A stretch of 64,000 bases of DNA from Acidobacteriota bacterium. Lineage in GTDB: Bacteria > Acidobacteriota > Blastocatellia > Pyrinomonadales > Pyrinomonadaceae. The translations under genes and the position numbers were made by a program. Numbering within the stretch: the first letter of the stretch is position 1; each line of letters opens with the position of its first letter. This document shows, in pieces, positions 34,956 to 44,770 of this stretch. Location: assembly GCA_019639175.1 (NCBI GenBank), contig JAHBSK010000002.1, forward strand, positions 124,001 through 188,000, given 5' to 3'. Under the pieces are notes generated by a model that had not been told where the DNA came from, did not search any database, and saw only the letters and a program-made list of their open reading frames with translations.

Positions 34956-35870
34956 TTATTTTATAGCAAGTAAGCCGTTATCCTTAATTGAATTGATAAT
35001 CTTGATTTTGCTGTCAATCTTATGCACTTTTATCAATTCGTTCAGAGCTTCTTGGTGGCTCATTCGCATTATCTTTTCACGTTGTTTTGCTAAATATGTT
35101 AGATCTTCTTGCTTGGCAACTTCAATGGATTCTAACGATGCCTGTTTTTCTTTCTGCCATAGTTCTTCTATGGTTTCAGAAAATTCAAGAAGTGTTTTAT
35201 TGATTCCTAACCAATAATCTGTTGCACTTTTTGACAATGGTAATAATGGAACGGTCTTGAAAACTTTATACAAAAGTTCCTGTGCTTTTTCTGTTCCCTC
35301 AATTTGAGAATAGGAAAGCAATAGAGCCAAATGCGAATAGGTAAAAATACATACATCGCTACTTGTGGCACTTTGATAAATCTGGCTTGAGGCTCTTGGC
35401 AATTGATAAATAGGGCAGACAACCATTGCATTTGGTTTTCCGTGTTTCCAACGGTGCATTGCCTGTACTTTAAAATCTTTCTGATTTTTTGCAGTTCTAC
35501 TCAATCGAAATGCTTTAGCATCTGCAACAAAACTGTAATCTTTTCCAAACGCTTCTACATCTGCAACGTCTGCACGTTCTTTAATTACTAAACTTTTTAA
35601 TCCCAATGCTTGGTAGGCCAAGGAAAGTAAACAATCTGTATATTTTGAGTATAGTTTTTCTTCGCTTGAGTCGTGATTATATGATTCGGGAATACTGCCA
35701 CAAAGTCTTAAATGGTCAATTAAAACATTGATTCCGTCTTGTTCAACTTCTTCGGTTAACTCTTTAGCTGATTTTTCATAGTCATCGCCAAAATTTCCGC
35801 TTAGTTGTCGGATTTCTTCAATCCAATACGAGCGTCTCTTAATGGCTTTTTTTGACACTATTATGTTCAT
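34956..35870 (-). CDS. HindIII-family type II restriction endonuclease
   Basis: 304 residues. The block FVADAKAFRLSRTAKNQKDF is almost identical to the active-site region of R.HindIII as I remember it (VADAKSFRLSRTAKNQKDFKV). The PD-(D/E)xK acids are Asp in DVADVEAFG and the DAK strand. The weaker N-terminal similarity includes EEKLYSKYTDCLLSLAYQAL. The expected cleavage site is A/AGCTT. The ATG follows the decarboxylase stop directly (TAA-ATG), and the gene is visibly AT-richer than the flanking sugar genes, a sign of transfer as an R-M cassette. Confidence 0.9.
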   Translation of the reverse strand: MNIIVSKKAIKRRSYWIEEIRQLSGNFGDDYEKSAKELTEEVEQDGINVLIDHLRLCGSIPESYNHDSSEEKLYSKYTDCLLSLAYQALGLKSLVIKERADVADVEAFGKDYSFVADAKAFRLSRTAKNQKDFKVQAMHRWKHGKPNAMVVCPIYQLPRASSQIYQSATSSDVCIFTYSHLALLLSYSQIEGTEKAQELLYKVFKTVPLLPLSKSATDYWLGINKTLLEFSETIEELWQKEKQASLESIEVAKQEDLTYLAKQREKIMRMSHQEALNELIKVHKIDSKIKIINSIKDNGLLAIK

Positions 35871-36815
35871 TTAATCTATATGCGTATCTAAGCCAGCAAA
35901 GTGATCGACGGTCTTTTTTAAGCCTTCGGCCAGCGGCACGGCTGGTTCCCAGTTTAGCAGGTTTTTGGCACGCTCGATATTTGGCTGGCGTTGTTTGGGG
36001 TCGTCCTGCGGCAGCGGAAGGTGTTTTATCTTTATCTCCCGGCCGATGGTTTTGCTTACTTCCTGTGCAAGCTCATTCATCGTAAATTCGGTCGGATTGC
36101 CGAGGTTGACGGGCAGATGGATGTCGTCCGCCTCGGTATTCATCAGCCTTATCAGGCCTTCGACCATATCGCTGACGTAGCAGAACGAGCGAGTCTGAGA
36201 ACCGTCACCATAGATGGTCAATTCCTCACCTTTCAGTGCCTGAACGACGAAATTTGAAACAACACGGCCGTCGTTCTCAAGCATCCGTTCGCCGTAAGTG
36301 TTGAATATTCTGACAATTCGTGTGTCCACATTGTTTTGGCGGTTGTAATCCATCATCAGCGTTTCGGCGACACGTTTACCTTCGTCATAACAGCTGCGGA
36401 GGCCGATCGGATTTACATTTCCCCAATAATCCTCGGTTTGCGGATGGATGAGCGGATCGCCATAGACCTCAGAAGTTGAAGCCTGAAGGATGCGGGCCTT
36501 GACGCGTTTTGCCAGTCCGAGCATATTTATCGTACCCATGACGCTGGTTTTGACGGTTTTGACCGGGTTGTATTGATAATGAATGGGCGAGGCGGGACAC
36601 GCCAGATTGTAGATCTGATCCACCTCAAGCAGGATCGGTTCGGTCACATCATGGCGGACGATCTCAAACTTTTTATTATCCAGCAAATTTATGACGTTAG
36701 CTTTGCGGCCGGTAAAGAAATTGTCGAGACAGATGACCTCGTTCCCGTCGTTCAAAAGCCTTTCGCAAAGATGCGATCCGATAAAACCGGCCCCGCCTGT
36801 GATCAGTATCCTCAT
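35871..36815 (-). CDS. UDP-glucuronate decarboxylase (UDP-xylose synthase)
   Basis: 314 residues. It makes UDP-xylose from UDP-glucuronate for surface polysaccharide. It shows [15 protein letters not shown] (NAD site), the family-specific [26 protein letters not shown], and the catalytic pair in [10 protein letters not shown], all typical of Uxs enzymes. The ATG at 36815 is used; an extension of 20 codons upstream lacks family similarity. It opens the five-gene leftward run (sugar gene, R, M, sugar gene, exported beta protein). The gap 36816-37097 to the divergent M28 gene contains a short GTGCGC/GCGCAC inverted repeat and no gene. Confidence 0.92.
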   Translation of the reverse strand: MRILITGGAGFIGSHLCERLLNDGNEVICLDNFFTGRKANVINLLDNKKFEIVRHDVTEPILLEVDQIYNLACPASPIHYQYNPVKTVKTSVMGTINMLGLAKRVKARILQASTSEVYGDPLIHPQTEDYWGNVNPIGLRSCYDEGKRVAETLMMDYNRQNNVDTRIVRIFNTYGERMLENDGRVVSNFVVQALKGEELTIYGDGSQTRSFCYVSDMVEGLIRLMNTEADDIHLPVNLGNPTEFTMNELAQEVSKTIGREIKIKHLPLPQDDPKQRQPNIERAKNLLNWEPAVPLAEGLKKTVDHFAGLDTHID

Positions 36816-37097
36816 GTTATTCTGTAATTTACCAAGCCATTCCCAGCCTTTTCCGGCAAAAAGGTAATTATCCACTAAGCGCCGTTTAGAAGCAATTTAT
36901 CCGGACGGCGGCCAATATTCGCCTTTATGTTATTGAACAAAGAGAAACATAATACTATCATCATTCGTAACACACCCAACGGAGTGCAACGCAACTGCAC
37001 CTTGTGCGCTCGCGCACCTGTTTTTATGCCTGCGGAACGTCGTGTCAGGCGTTGCCGGGTCAAACAGAATATTTTTAGACAATCAGGAGATCGGAAA

Positions 37098-38924
37098 ATG
37101 GTTCATAAGGGCAAGATAAGTTTTTTGTTGGTACTCAGCCTTTTGCTTCCGGGCATGGCGTTCGGCCAGGCGACGGGAGCACAGCGTTCTGACGTGGAAC
37201 GCATTCGCGATGAAGGGCTGAACAGGTCGCAGGCGATGGCGACAATGAGATATTTGAGCGACGTGATAGGCGCCCGCCTGACAAATTCGCCCGCACAGCG
37301 CAGGGCAAATGTGTGGACAAAGGAGCAGCTTGAAAAATGGGGGCTTAAGAATGCTGCCATTGAACCATGGGGCGAGTTCGGACGCGGCTGGGAACTTAAG
37401 AGATTTACCACTACAGTAATGGTCGGTAACGAATTTGTTTCCTTTAGAGCCTATCCAAAGGCCTGGTCGCCTTCGACCGACGGGGCCATAACCGCTGATG
37501 TTGTTTTTGTTGATGCACAGGATGAAGCAGGTTTGGAGAAATACAAAGGCAAGCTGAAAGGTGCGATCGTACTTACCGCTGCTCCGCCGGCCGTTAAACC
37601 AAACTTTGATCCGCTGGCATCAAGAGTTTCGGACGAGGAACTGACAAAGCTTGAGAATGCCACACCGGTTCAAGGCCCGGCTCAGGTTCGCGGACGACCC
37701 GGCGGCCCTAACGCTGCGATGCAGTTCAATCAGCGCAAACTCCGCTTTTATTTTGAAGAAGGCGTAGCCGTTCTGGTAGAACCGAGCAACGGGACAGATG
37801 CAGGCACGATCAGAGTGATGGGAGCAACCGCGGCACCGCAGCCCGTAACTCCGGGAACTCCGGTCGCTCCATTTGGCGGCGGTATGCGTGTGTATTCCAG
37901 AGGAGCGGCTCCGACGATCCCGCAGCTTGTGGCGGAAACCGAACAGTACAACCGCATCTTCCGCGTTGTTCAGCAGGGAATCCCTGTAAAAATGACGGTC
38001 GATCTGTCAGTGCAGTTCTTTGATGACGACCTGCAGGGCTATAACACCGTTGCGGAACTTCCGGGAACCGATCTGGCCGATGAGGTCGTTATGATCGGCG
38101 GACACCTTGATTCTTGGCACGGCGGCAACGGCTCTACCGATAACGGAGCCGGCGTAACAGTTGCCATGGAGGCATTGAGAATACTTGCGGCATCAGGCCT
38201 TAAGCCGCGTCGCACCATCCGTGCCGCTTTGTGGACAGGAGAAGAACAGGGGCTGCTTGGTTCACGAGGTTACGTCGCAAAGCATTTTGCAGAAATGCAG
38301 GGCGGACCCGGCCAGGGCGGCCAGGGCGGAGGCCCGCGAACGCTGGTAAAGAAACCGGCGTATGACAAATTCTCTGCCTATTACAATCTGGATAACGGCA
38401 CGGGACAGATACGCGGTATCAACATGCAGGGCAACGAAGAACTGAGGCCGATCTTCCGTGAATGGTTCGGGCCTTTCAGCGACATCGGGGCCAAGACCGT
38501 CAGCATCAATTCTGTCGGCGGCACCGATCACCTTGCATTTGACGCAGTCGGCCTGCCGGGCTTCCAGTTCATTCAGGATCCGATCGAATATTTTGGCAGA
38601 ACGTGGCATACGACACAGGATGTCGCAGACCGTACATTGGAACAGGATCTGATGCGTTCTGCGGTTATCATGGCGGCATTTGCATACAACACAGCAATGA
38701 GAGATGAACGTCTGCCGCGTAAATCTTCGGCTAATGCTGCGGTTGCTTCGCTGTTCTCAGGATTTGACCTGATGGCACTCAACGATGAGGTTCAATTCCG
38801 AAGCCTTGGCCTCGGCCATCAGATTTGCGGACACACCATCAGCTCTGATGAGATGCCTAGTGGATTTCCTGCATTCCTGACGCTCAGCACGACGATGCAT
38901 GACCATGCATCTCATGCAGAATAG
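37098..38924 (+). CDS. Exported M28 family zinc peptidase with PA domain
   Basis: 608 residues with a signal peptide (to about MAFGQ). The N-terminal part and an inserted PA-type domain (about 110-280) precede the co-catalytic two-zinc core. Its ligands are visible: His in MIGGHLDSWHGG, Asp in STDNGAG, the Glu pair in WTGEEQGLLGSRG, Asp in YYNLDNGTGQIR and His in VGGTDHLAFDA. Family members are aminopeptidases or carboxypeptidases of the periplasm. The ATG at 37098 has CAGGAGAT upstream; the longer frame before it is not plausible. A Gly/Gln-rich loop near residue 395 is low-complexity. Confidence 0.9.
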   Translation: MVHKGKISFLLVLSLLLPGMAFGQATGAQRSDVERIRDEGLNRSQAMATMRYLSDVIGARLTNSPAQRRANVWTKEQLEKWGLKNAAIEPWGEFGRGWELKRFTTTVMVGNEFVSFRAYPKAWSPSTDGAITADVVFVDAQDEAGLEKYKGKLKGAIVLTAAPPAVKPNFDPLASRVSDEELTKLENATPVQGPAQVRGRPGGPNAAMQFNQRKLRFYFEEGVAVLVEPSNGTDAGTIRVMGATAAPQPVTPGTPVAPFGGGMRVYSRGAAPTIPQLVAETEQYNRIFRVVQQGIPVKMTVDLSVQFFDDDLQGYNTVAELPGTDLADEVVMIGGHLDSWHGGNGSTDNGAGVTVAMEALRILAASGLKPRRTIRAALWTGEEQGLLGSRGYVAKHFAEMQGGPGQGGQGGGPRTLVKKPAYDKFSAYYNLDNGTGQIRGINMQGNEELRPIFREWFGPFSDIGAKTVSINSVGGTDHLAFDAVGLPGFQFIQDPIEYFGRTWHTTQDVADRTLEQDLMRSAVIMAAFAYNTAMRDERLPRKSSANAAVASLFSGFDLMALNDEVQFRSLGLGHQICGHTISSDEMPSGFPAFLTLSTTMHDHASHAE

Positions 38925-38949
38925 TTGCCGTTTATCGGTGTAATGTTAA

Positions 38950-38984
38950 AGGCCGTTCGGATGAAAATTCCGGACGGCCTTTTT
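38950..38984. terminator. Bidirectional terminator between M28 and S9 peptidase genes
   Basis: AGGCCGTTCGG (38950-38960) pairs with CCGGACGGCCT (38970-38980), one G-U pair, followed by TTTT. The two flanking genes converge on it. Confidence 0.8.
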
Positions 38985-39057
38985 GCAGGTTATGAATGTT
39001 GAGGCAGGGGCATATTTTCACTTTGCATCCGCACTCAATGTCAGAGATGCGGGAACA

Positions 39058-41358
39058 CTATCTCAAATGTTTTTCGAACAGGCTGTGGATCCTTTCATAC
39101 TCGTCGATCCAGCTTTCGGGGCGTTCAAAGCCGTGGCGTTCGGCAGGATAGACCATCAGATCGAAATATTTGGTCTTTCTTAATCTGATGAGCTTTTCGA
39201 CAAGCTGCATCGAATCCTGCACGTGAACGTTATCGTCGATGACGCCGTGAAGGATAAGCAGCGGTTTTTCCAGCTTGTCCGCATAGGTTATCGGCGAACT
39301 GCGTTTATACCATTCGGGATTTTTGTCCGGGTGGCCGAGCCTCTGCGCCGTGTAGCCGGGATTGGCCGCATAGTAATTTTTCCAGTCAAAGACCGGACGA
39401 AGAGCCGCTGCCGCTGCAATGCGCTCAGGAGCACGCATTACAAGCATTCCGGCCATAAATCCGCCGTAGCTGCCGCCGTAAACGCCTATCCGTGACTGAT
39501 CGACGCCGTAATTTGCGACCATGTGATCGATGCTGTCGATGTGGTCCTCGTAATCCTTGCCGCCGAGGAAATCATATACATCGGTGCGCCAGTCGCGTCC
39601 GTAGCCTGCTGATCCGCGATAGTCTATGTCCAGAACGACATATCCCGTTTTAGCAAGCATATCGTTGAACATAAACTCACGGTAATAATTGTTCCAGCCG
39701 TTTATGACGTTCTGAAGATAGCCCGCACCATGGACAAAAATGACCATCGGATATTTTGTTCTTGATCGGGCATTGTGGCCCGGCGGCAGGTATATCTTTG
39801 CAGGTATCCTTTTGCCGTCACGTGAGGCTATCTCGACGAAATTCGGCGTGGTGAATTGCAATGAATTGAATTTTGCGGGAATCGTGTCCGTCAGTTTTAC
39901 CGGAGCGTCAGATGGCGAACATGGTGAACACACCGGCTGAACATAAAGATCGCCCGGACGGTTCCATGTGGAAAGTTCATAAGTGACGATCTGCCGGTCT
40001 CCTTTTTCTGACAACGCAAAGCTGCCTTTCATTCCTTTTATCGGAGAGGGAAGCATTGTCTTGCCGCCGGTCGCGGGATCAAGCAGGTAAAGCTCGCGTT
40101 CCTTATAGGTGTTTTCGGTAGAGGCGTACAGGATCTTGCCGTCGTTGGTCCATTTTGCCCATTCAACCTGCCAGTTGCCTGAGGTCAACTGCTTTATCTC
40201 CGCCTTGCCGTTTCCTATGTCAACTTTTGCGAGATAAAGGTGATTGTAGCCGTCCTCTTCTGAGGTAAAATAAAGCACATTTGGGTCGTTCGGGTGCGGT
40301 TCATAGATGACGGATAATTGAGCCTGCCATTTGTCATCTGTATGTTCGGTGACAAGGATGATGTTCTGTTTGGCCGAGCCTGCGTCCGCAACGAAAAAAA
40401 GCTGGCGGCGTTTTGTGTCGCGGTCGATGCGGTCAACCAGAAGGTGATTGCCGTCCGCCGTCCATGCCGAACGCCTGAAACTGCTGACACCTTCGGCGGC
40501 GGGGAGTTTTATCTCGACCGGAGGCGTGGTCTTATTCACCTCATATGCATAGACCTTTTGCGTTGCCCAGCCGCGTCGTATCGTCTGTATAGTGACAAGT
40601 TCCGGCAGATAATTTGGCACAGAAAGCTCGCGATGTTTCGACGTGTCGGAAACGGTCACGTAGCCTTTCGTCATCTGGTCGTTTACGGATGAAAAGCCGC
40701 CGCCCGCGCCAAAACCACCGCCGCCTGCCGCTCCTCTCGGGCCGCCCTGTCCGGGGCCGCTGACCTGTCGATTGACCTGTGTAAGCGTTGAGTCCTTTGG
40801 ATCAAAAACAAATGAATTTCCGGCCTGCATATAGAATATGCGTCCGTCATCCAGGATGCGTCCGCCGGATTCCACGACATCGGTGAACGTGACCTGTTTC
40901 ACCGAACGATCGGCGAGCGTCAGGACAAATATGTCGCCGTTGTGCGAAAAAATCAGCTTTTGTGAATCAGGCGACCACGCAAATCCGCCAAGCGACGGCC
41001 CTTCGCGGTCTCTGGCAAATTCATCGCGAAGTTCGACGCCATAGTTAAGCTTATTCTCTCTTTCCGGCGGCCTCGGCCTTGCGGGAAGATCGCTGACGCG
41101 CAGAATGACCTCCGGTGTGCCGCCGCCGGTCGAAACCATATACAGGTCGCGCTTGGGTTTTCCTTCCGCGTTCCACAGAAAGATCAGCTTTGTTCCGTCC
41201 GGCGACAAACGCGCCCCCGAAGGTCGCTGACCCGCCAGCGAAGGCTCTGCCATTATTTCCGGTATGGTCAGGTTTTGAGCGGAGACGCTCAAAACAAGTA
41301 AAAGGCAAAGACTAAAAAGTAAAACAAGACTTTGGGGTTGAACAGGTTGTTTTTTCAT
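39058..41358 (-). CDS. Exported S9 family prolyl oligopeptidase
   Basis: 766 residues with a signal peptide (about 1-28, ending VSAQ). The N-terminal beta-propeller contains repeated WSPD/WTNDG-type strands (for example GFAWSPDSQKLIFSHNGDIF). The C-terminal alpha/beta hydrolase has the nucleophile in VYGGSYGGFMAGM, Asp in HGVIDDNVHV and His in ERHGF, the full triad of DPP-IV/acylaminoacyl peptidase-like enzymes. A Gly-rich loop (near residue 208) lies within the propeller. It would trim peptides in the periplasm together with the M28 and M61-like enzymes nearby. Confidence 0.92.
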   Translation of the reverse strand: MKKQPVQPQSLVLLFSLCLLLVLSVSAQNLTIPEIMAEPSLAGQRPSGARLSPDGTKLIFLWNAEGKPKRDLYMVSTGGGTPEVILRVSDLPARPRPPERENKLNYGVELRDEFARDREGPSLGGFAWSPDSQKLIFSHNGDIFVLTLADRSVKQVTFTDVVESGGRILDDGRIFYMQAGNSFVFDPKDSTLTQVNRQVSGPGQGGPRGAAGGGGFGAGGGFSSVNDQMTKGYVTVSDTSKHRELSVPNYLPELVTIQTIRRGWATQKVYAYEVNKTTPPVEIKLPAAEGVSSFRRSAWTADGNHLLVDRIDRDTKRRQLFFVADAGSAKQNIILVTEHTDDKWQAQLSVIYEPHPNDPNVLYFTSEEDGYNHLYLAKVDIGNGKAEIKQLTSGNWQVEWAKWTNDGKILYASTENTYKERELYLLDPATGGKTMLPSPIKGMKGSFALSEKGDRQIVTYELSTWNRPGDLYVQPVCSPCSPSDAPVKLTDTIPAKFNSLQFTTPNFVEIASRDGKRIPAKIYLPPGHNARSRTKYPMVIFVHGAGYLQNVINGWNNYYREFMFNDMLAKTGYVVLDIDYRGSAGYGRDWRTDVYDFLGGKDYEDHIDSIDHMVANYGVDQSRIGVYGGSYGGFMAGMLVMRAPERIAAAAALRPVFDWKNYYAANPGYTAQRLGHPDKNPEWYKRSSPITYADKLEKPLLILHGVIDDNVHVQDSMQLVEKLIRLRKTKYFDLMVYPAERHGFERPESWIDEYERIHSLFEKHLR

Positions 41359-41361
41359 TTG

Positions 41362-41844
41362 TTATTTGTCTCGCTCCGATTCTTGCAGGGCATACAACAC
41401 TTGTAAACCGGCCTCATCTTTCGGACGCCCGGCAGCTTTTTTTGCAATTATAAGACTTGGGATAGAAAGTATTTTTGTTGAATATCCGTCCAGATCGATC
41501 GTTAGCGAATCGTTGACCAGGTCGTCGTATATTCCCAATCCTTTGACCTCGCCTAACAGATCAACATCTCCCATTGTTGTCTTGAAAGTGAAGTTCGTTC
41601 CATGTTGTAAAGTTGACCAATCAAATACAAACGGAAGGTTGTCATCAATGCCGCGAGGACGCGGCTTAAGAGGAGTCAATACATCTGCGATCTTTTTTAA
41701 ATTGTCGCGAGTTCTCGAATAACAGATGTCGAGATCTTCCGTAATATAATTTCCGCCGTGGCTTCGAATCGCGACGCCGCCGACAATAACAAAATCAGCT
41801 CCCGCTTCGCTGAAGCGGCGAGCGATCTCAAAAAGATTGATCAT
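41362..41844 (-). CDS. Nucleotidyltransferase-fold protein, possible toxin
   Basis: 160 residues with a minimal nucleotidyltransferase core: FVIVGGVAIRSHG then ITEDLDICY (the Gly-Gly and DxD of the family), and a third carboxylate in GDVDLLGEV. Such short proteins (DUF6036/AbiEii-like) often act in two-gene toxin-antitoxin or defence modules by transferring nucleotides to tRNA or protein. Its start overlaps the stop of a 71-residue upstream gene by four bases. The target is unknown. Confidence 0.7.
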   Translation of the reverse strand: MINLFEIARRFSEAGADFVIVGGVAIRSHGGNYITEDLDICYSRTRDNLKKIADVLTPLKPRPRGIDDNLPFVFDWSTLQHGTNFTFKTTMGDVDLLGEVKGLGIYDDLVNDSLTIDLDGYSTKILSIPSLIIAKKAAGRPKDEAGLQVLYALQESERDK

Positions 41845-42056
41845 ACTTTTTCGGCTAACTTGGCTTTTGCCCGACGAACGGCTTCCTCGAATTTTAAGAT
41901 CGAGTTGACGGCATCGTCATTGTTCTTAATACGTTCGGCAGGTGTCAATCTAAGATTTTCGACGATCTGAGTCATATCGATCCCAAAATCTCGAGCAGCG
42001 GCAATTCTGCTTCCCGGACGTGGATCGAGCAATTTTTCTTCACGAGTGCGTTTCAT
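41841..42056 (-). CDS. Small charged protein, possible antitoxin partner
   Basis: 71 residues beginning MKRTREEKLLDPRPGSRIAA, followed by DMTQIVENLRLTPAERIK and a helical C-terminus with VRRAKAKLAEKV. No DNA-binding fold is obvious; the end looks like an amphipathic helix. It overlaps the nucleotidyltransferase gene by four bases (ATGA), the coupling usual in toxin-antitoxin operons, and precedes it. The order and size fit an antitoxin, but no experiment or known relative is claimed. Confidence 0.6.
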   Translation of the reverse strand: MKRTREEKLLDPRPGSRIAAARDFGIDMTQIVENLRLTPAERIKNNDDAVNSILKFEEAVRRAKAKLAEKV

Positions 42057-42068
42057 GCTAGAAATATT

Positions 42069-42902
42069 TTACGGCAATTCCAGTGCTTTTGCACGGATTT
42101 CGGCCTTTTGTTCCTCGGTCAGGCGTTGGTATTCATAAATGGCATTTTCCCATGTGCCGTACATTGCATTGGGCAAAACGATGAACCTGCTGCCCCACAG
42201 ATCTTTCACCTTATCGGTTTCGTCAAAGCGGTCGGCGATGCTCTTGCGTTCAAACGCGCTCGAAAAATCGTCCAGGTTGTCGCCGGCGAGCATTACGACG
42301 CGGTATTTTGCCGAAACGCTGTCGCGGCGGGCGTCCTTGCCTGATTCTGTCGTTCGGAGCAGGACATTTTCAGCCGAGACATCCGCGAAACCGGCCTTTT
42401 GCAGATTATCTATTGTCGCTTCCTTTTGAACCTCGTCGCGGTTGGAGATGTAGAATATCTTCACGCCTTTTGACACCGCGTAATTGAGGAACTCGGCCGC
42501 TCCGGGAACCGCCTTGGCGCTTCGCATTTCGCTCCACGCGTGCCAGTCCGTTGGGTTGAACGGCCTTCCGTTCAGGATGCTTGCCGCCTGTGACGGCGAG
42601 TTGTCCAAAACCGTTTCGTCAATGTCCACGATTATCGCACGCGGCATTTTGCGCTGTTCTTTCGGCAGCCGCTTGACGTTCTTTTTGTCCAGATCGGCGT
42701 CAAGACGCAACCGTGCGATGTTGAATGCTTGAAGGCACAAAGCGCGATATTCCGCCGCCTTTTGCGTGTAAAGAACAGCGGCGACCTGATAATCAAGGTT
42801 GGCTTTTTCGACCTGCTGTTGTCCGGCGGCGGACACAAAAAGAACCGCGAAAAGCAGAAAGAACGACGATATTGACGTAAGAATGCGGGGTGATCGTGGC
42901 AT
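42069..42902 (-). CDS. Exported 5'-nucleotidase / acid phosphatase of the e(P4) family
   Basis: 277 residues with a signal peptide (to about SAAGQ). The HAD-type catalytic motif is IVDIDETVLDNSPSQ (near 91), followed by FYISNRDEV and later VMLAGDNLDDF, the DDDD-phosphatase pattern of Haemophilus e(P4) and class B/C acid phosphatases. It would remove phosphate from nucleotides in the periplasm. Unlike e(P4) it has no lipobox cysteine. It lies just upstream of the small nucleotidyltransferase pair on the same strand. Confidence 0.88.
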   Translation of the reverse strand: MPRSPRILTSISSFFLLFAVLFVSAAGQQQVEKANLDYQVAAVLYTQKAAEYRALCLQAFNIARLRLDADLDKKNVKRLPKEQRKMPRAIIVDIDETVLDNSPSQAASILNGRPFNPTDWHAWSEMRSAKAVPGAAEFLNYAVSKGVKIFYISNRDEVQKEATIDNLQKAGFADVSAENVLLRTTESGKDARRDSVSAKYRVVMLAGDNLDDFSSAFERKSIADRFDETDKVKDLWGSRFIVLPNAMYGTWENAIYEYQRLTEEQKAEIRAKALELP

Positions 42903-43013
42903 ACGTAAAATTGACGAACCGAAATTGTAAATATCGCGAAGATTATATACGAAACGCGTTAGATATACCGAATCGCCACAAAAAAAGAAGTATGATCTTC
43001 CGTTTTATGCTGG

Positions 43014-44471
43014 TCAACTTTTTGTTGATCCGATATCAACCGCGATGTTGCGCCATTTGCCCTGGTTGAACCGCGCAAAGCTGAGCAAAAACCGCGTGAT
43101 GTGTCCCGCCAGTATAGCCAGCCAAATGTGCATCGGCTGTAAACCCCACAAATGCGATATGGCAAAACACGCGCCGAGCGGGATGATCATCTGCGAGACT
43201 ATTGAAATATACAGCGGGCTTTTTGTGTCGCCCGTGCCCTGCAGTCCGCCGGTATAGGTCAGCGCCGTTGAAACGAACAGGCCCGAAATGCTCAGAACGC
43301 GGAGAAGCTGAACACCGATCTCCGTGACCACCGGATCGTCCATTCCGAAAATGCCCAAGAGCTGTTGCGGAAAGAAAAAGAAGATCAGCCCCAGAAATAC
43401 CGATCCTAAAGCGCCAAATCGGGCGGCCGTGTGAACGGCGGCAACCGTGCGTTCGGGCTGTCCGGCCCCGAGGTTCTGTCCGGCAACGGCTGCGGCCGCA
43501 CCCATCAGGCCGACGGCGGTCCAAGTTACCAAAGCAAAAAGCTGTGTGTAGGCGACCGAATAAGCCGCTTGAGCCGCCGCGCTCTGTGCCAGCGATCCGA
43601 TAAAATACAGCATCAAAACGCCGCCGATATTCATGGCAATGCCCTGAAAGCCTGTCGGCAGCCCGAATCGGAACAGCGACCTGATGACGGAACCGTCCGG
43701 CGCCCATCCGCCGCCTCTGGGAAAGTTTATGACCCAATCGCCCTTCCACATTTTATAGATGGAATAAATGCCGATGATGCCCGTGGCAATGCTGGTACCG
43801 ATGGCCGCTCCGGTCGTGCCGAAACCGGGTATCGGCCCCAAACCGCGTATGAAGACGATGTTGAGTATCAGATTCAGGATCGTCATTGTTATGCCGAGCA
43901 TCATCGGCGTTTTTGCGTCACCGGCGGCACGCAGAGCGCCGCTTACCATAAAAAAGAGCATCAGGCCGATGGCAAAAACAAAACTGACCCGGAGAAACGG
44001 AAGAGCCTCGGCCTTGACGCCTGCATCGGAGCTGACAAAATCGAGCAGATACGGCGTGGCAAAGTAACCTATCGGCCCGACAACCGCCGCGAGGATGATC
44101 GTCACCAGAAAAGCCTGATAAACCGTACGATTGACCTTTTCCACCTCGCCCGCGCCGACAAAGCGGGCAACCAGAACGCTCATCCCTGTAAATATCGACG
44201 CGATGAAAACAATAACGGCAAGGAATATCTGATAGCTGATACCCATTGCCGCATTGCCCCTGTAACCGACAAGATTTCCGACAAGGATGTGATCGACCAT
44301 TCCCTGAAGCCCGGCAAATGCGTTGGTGAGCATCGTCGGCCATGCGATCTTCCAGACGGCGCGGCCCAGCGGCCCTTCGATGATGGAACGGTCGTATTTT
44401 GACGTTTCGGAAACAGGTTCAGATGGAATGTCGGCGGCATCAAGAGCCGCTTGATCGGTAGCTTCGGCCAT
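43014..44471 (-). CDS. MATE family multidrug/metabolite exporter
   Basis: 485 residues with 12 hydrophobic segments in two halves. Family motifs include AWPTMLTNAFAGLQGMVDHI in the first helix and the glycine-rich MGAAAAVAGQNLGAGQPERT between halves. MATE proteins export drugs or metabolites with Na+ or H+ uptake. The ATG at 44471 is preferred over a TTG six codons upstream. No regulator is adjacent, and the gene stands alone with a repeat upstream. Confidence 0.92.
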   Translation of the reverse strand: MAEATDQAALDAADIPSEPVSETSKYDRSIIEGPLGRAVWKIAWPTMLTNAFAGLQGMVDHILVGNLVGYRGNAAMGISYQIFLAVIVFIASIFTGMSVLVARFVGAGEVEKVNRTVYQAFLVTIILAAVVGPIGYFATPYLLDFVSSDAGVKAEALPFLRVSFVFAIGLMLFFMVSGALRAAGDAKTPMMLGITMTILNLILNIVFIRGLGPIPGFGTTGAAIGTSIATGIIGIYSIYKMWKGDWVINFPRGGGWAPDGSVIRSLFRFGLPTGFQGIAMNIGGVLMLYFIGSLAQSAAAQAAYSVAYTQLFALVTWTAVGLMGAAAAVAGQNLGAGQPERTVAAVHTAARFGALGSVFLGLIFFFFPQQLLGIFGMDDPVVTEIGVQLLRVLSISGLFVSTALTYTGGLQGTGDTKSPLYISIVSQMIIPLGACFAISHLWGLQPMHIWLAILAGHITRFLLSFARFNQGKWRNIAVDIGSTKS

Positions 44472-44618
44472 TGTGATTGATTGTCTCAAATAGACGCGAA
44501 ATGTGGTAATGGAGCCGAGCGGCCGGGAATTTCGTGAGCGTTATGCATCGGTAAAAGACCGCCGAACAGATATTCAAATCGCCCGATGAGAACCCGCGCA
44601 AAAACCGGCAGACGAGGT

Positions 44619-44719
44619 TGTCTGAAAAGTTATTTTCTGTGTCTTTATCCTGTGAATTCTGTGGTCAAGCACCGGAAAACACCACAGGATCCACAGATAA
44701 AAATCTGAAACACACAGAT
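44619..44719. repeat. Interspersed repeat with long imperfect inverted arms, copy B
   Basis: Starts TGTCTGAAAAGTTATTTTCT and runs into CTGTGTCTTTATCCTGTG, then CCACAGGATCCACAGATAAA on the other side. It shares order and many bases with copy A at 19767-19876. It lies between the MATE gene and the DoxX gene. The rest of 44472-44770 shows no gene. Confidence 0.6.
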
Positions 44720-44770
44720 CGAATCCGTCTTTCTAGACGACCCAGTTACTTGAGGATCATCCGCGAAATA

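Noticed and set aside
36969..37097. 57-codon N-terminal extension of the M28 peptidase
   Set aside because: It would bury the signal peptide; the ATG at 37098 has a good ribosome site and gives a normal exported protein.
43431..44402. 323-residue plus-strand open frame
   Set aside because: Antisense to the MATE gene; composition is Arg/Asp-rich with no hydrophobic core or domain.
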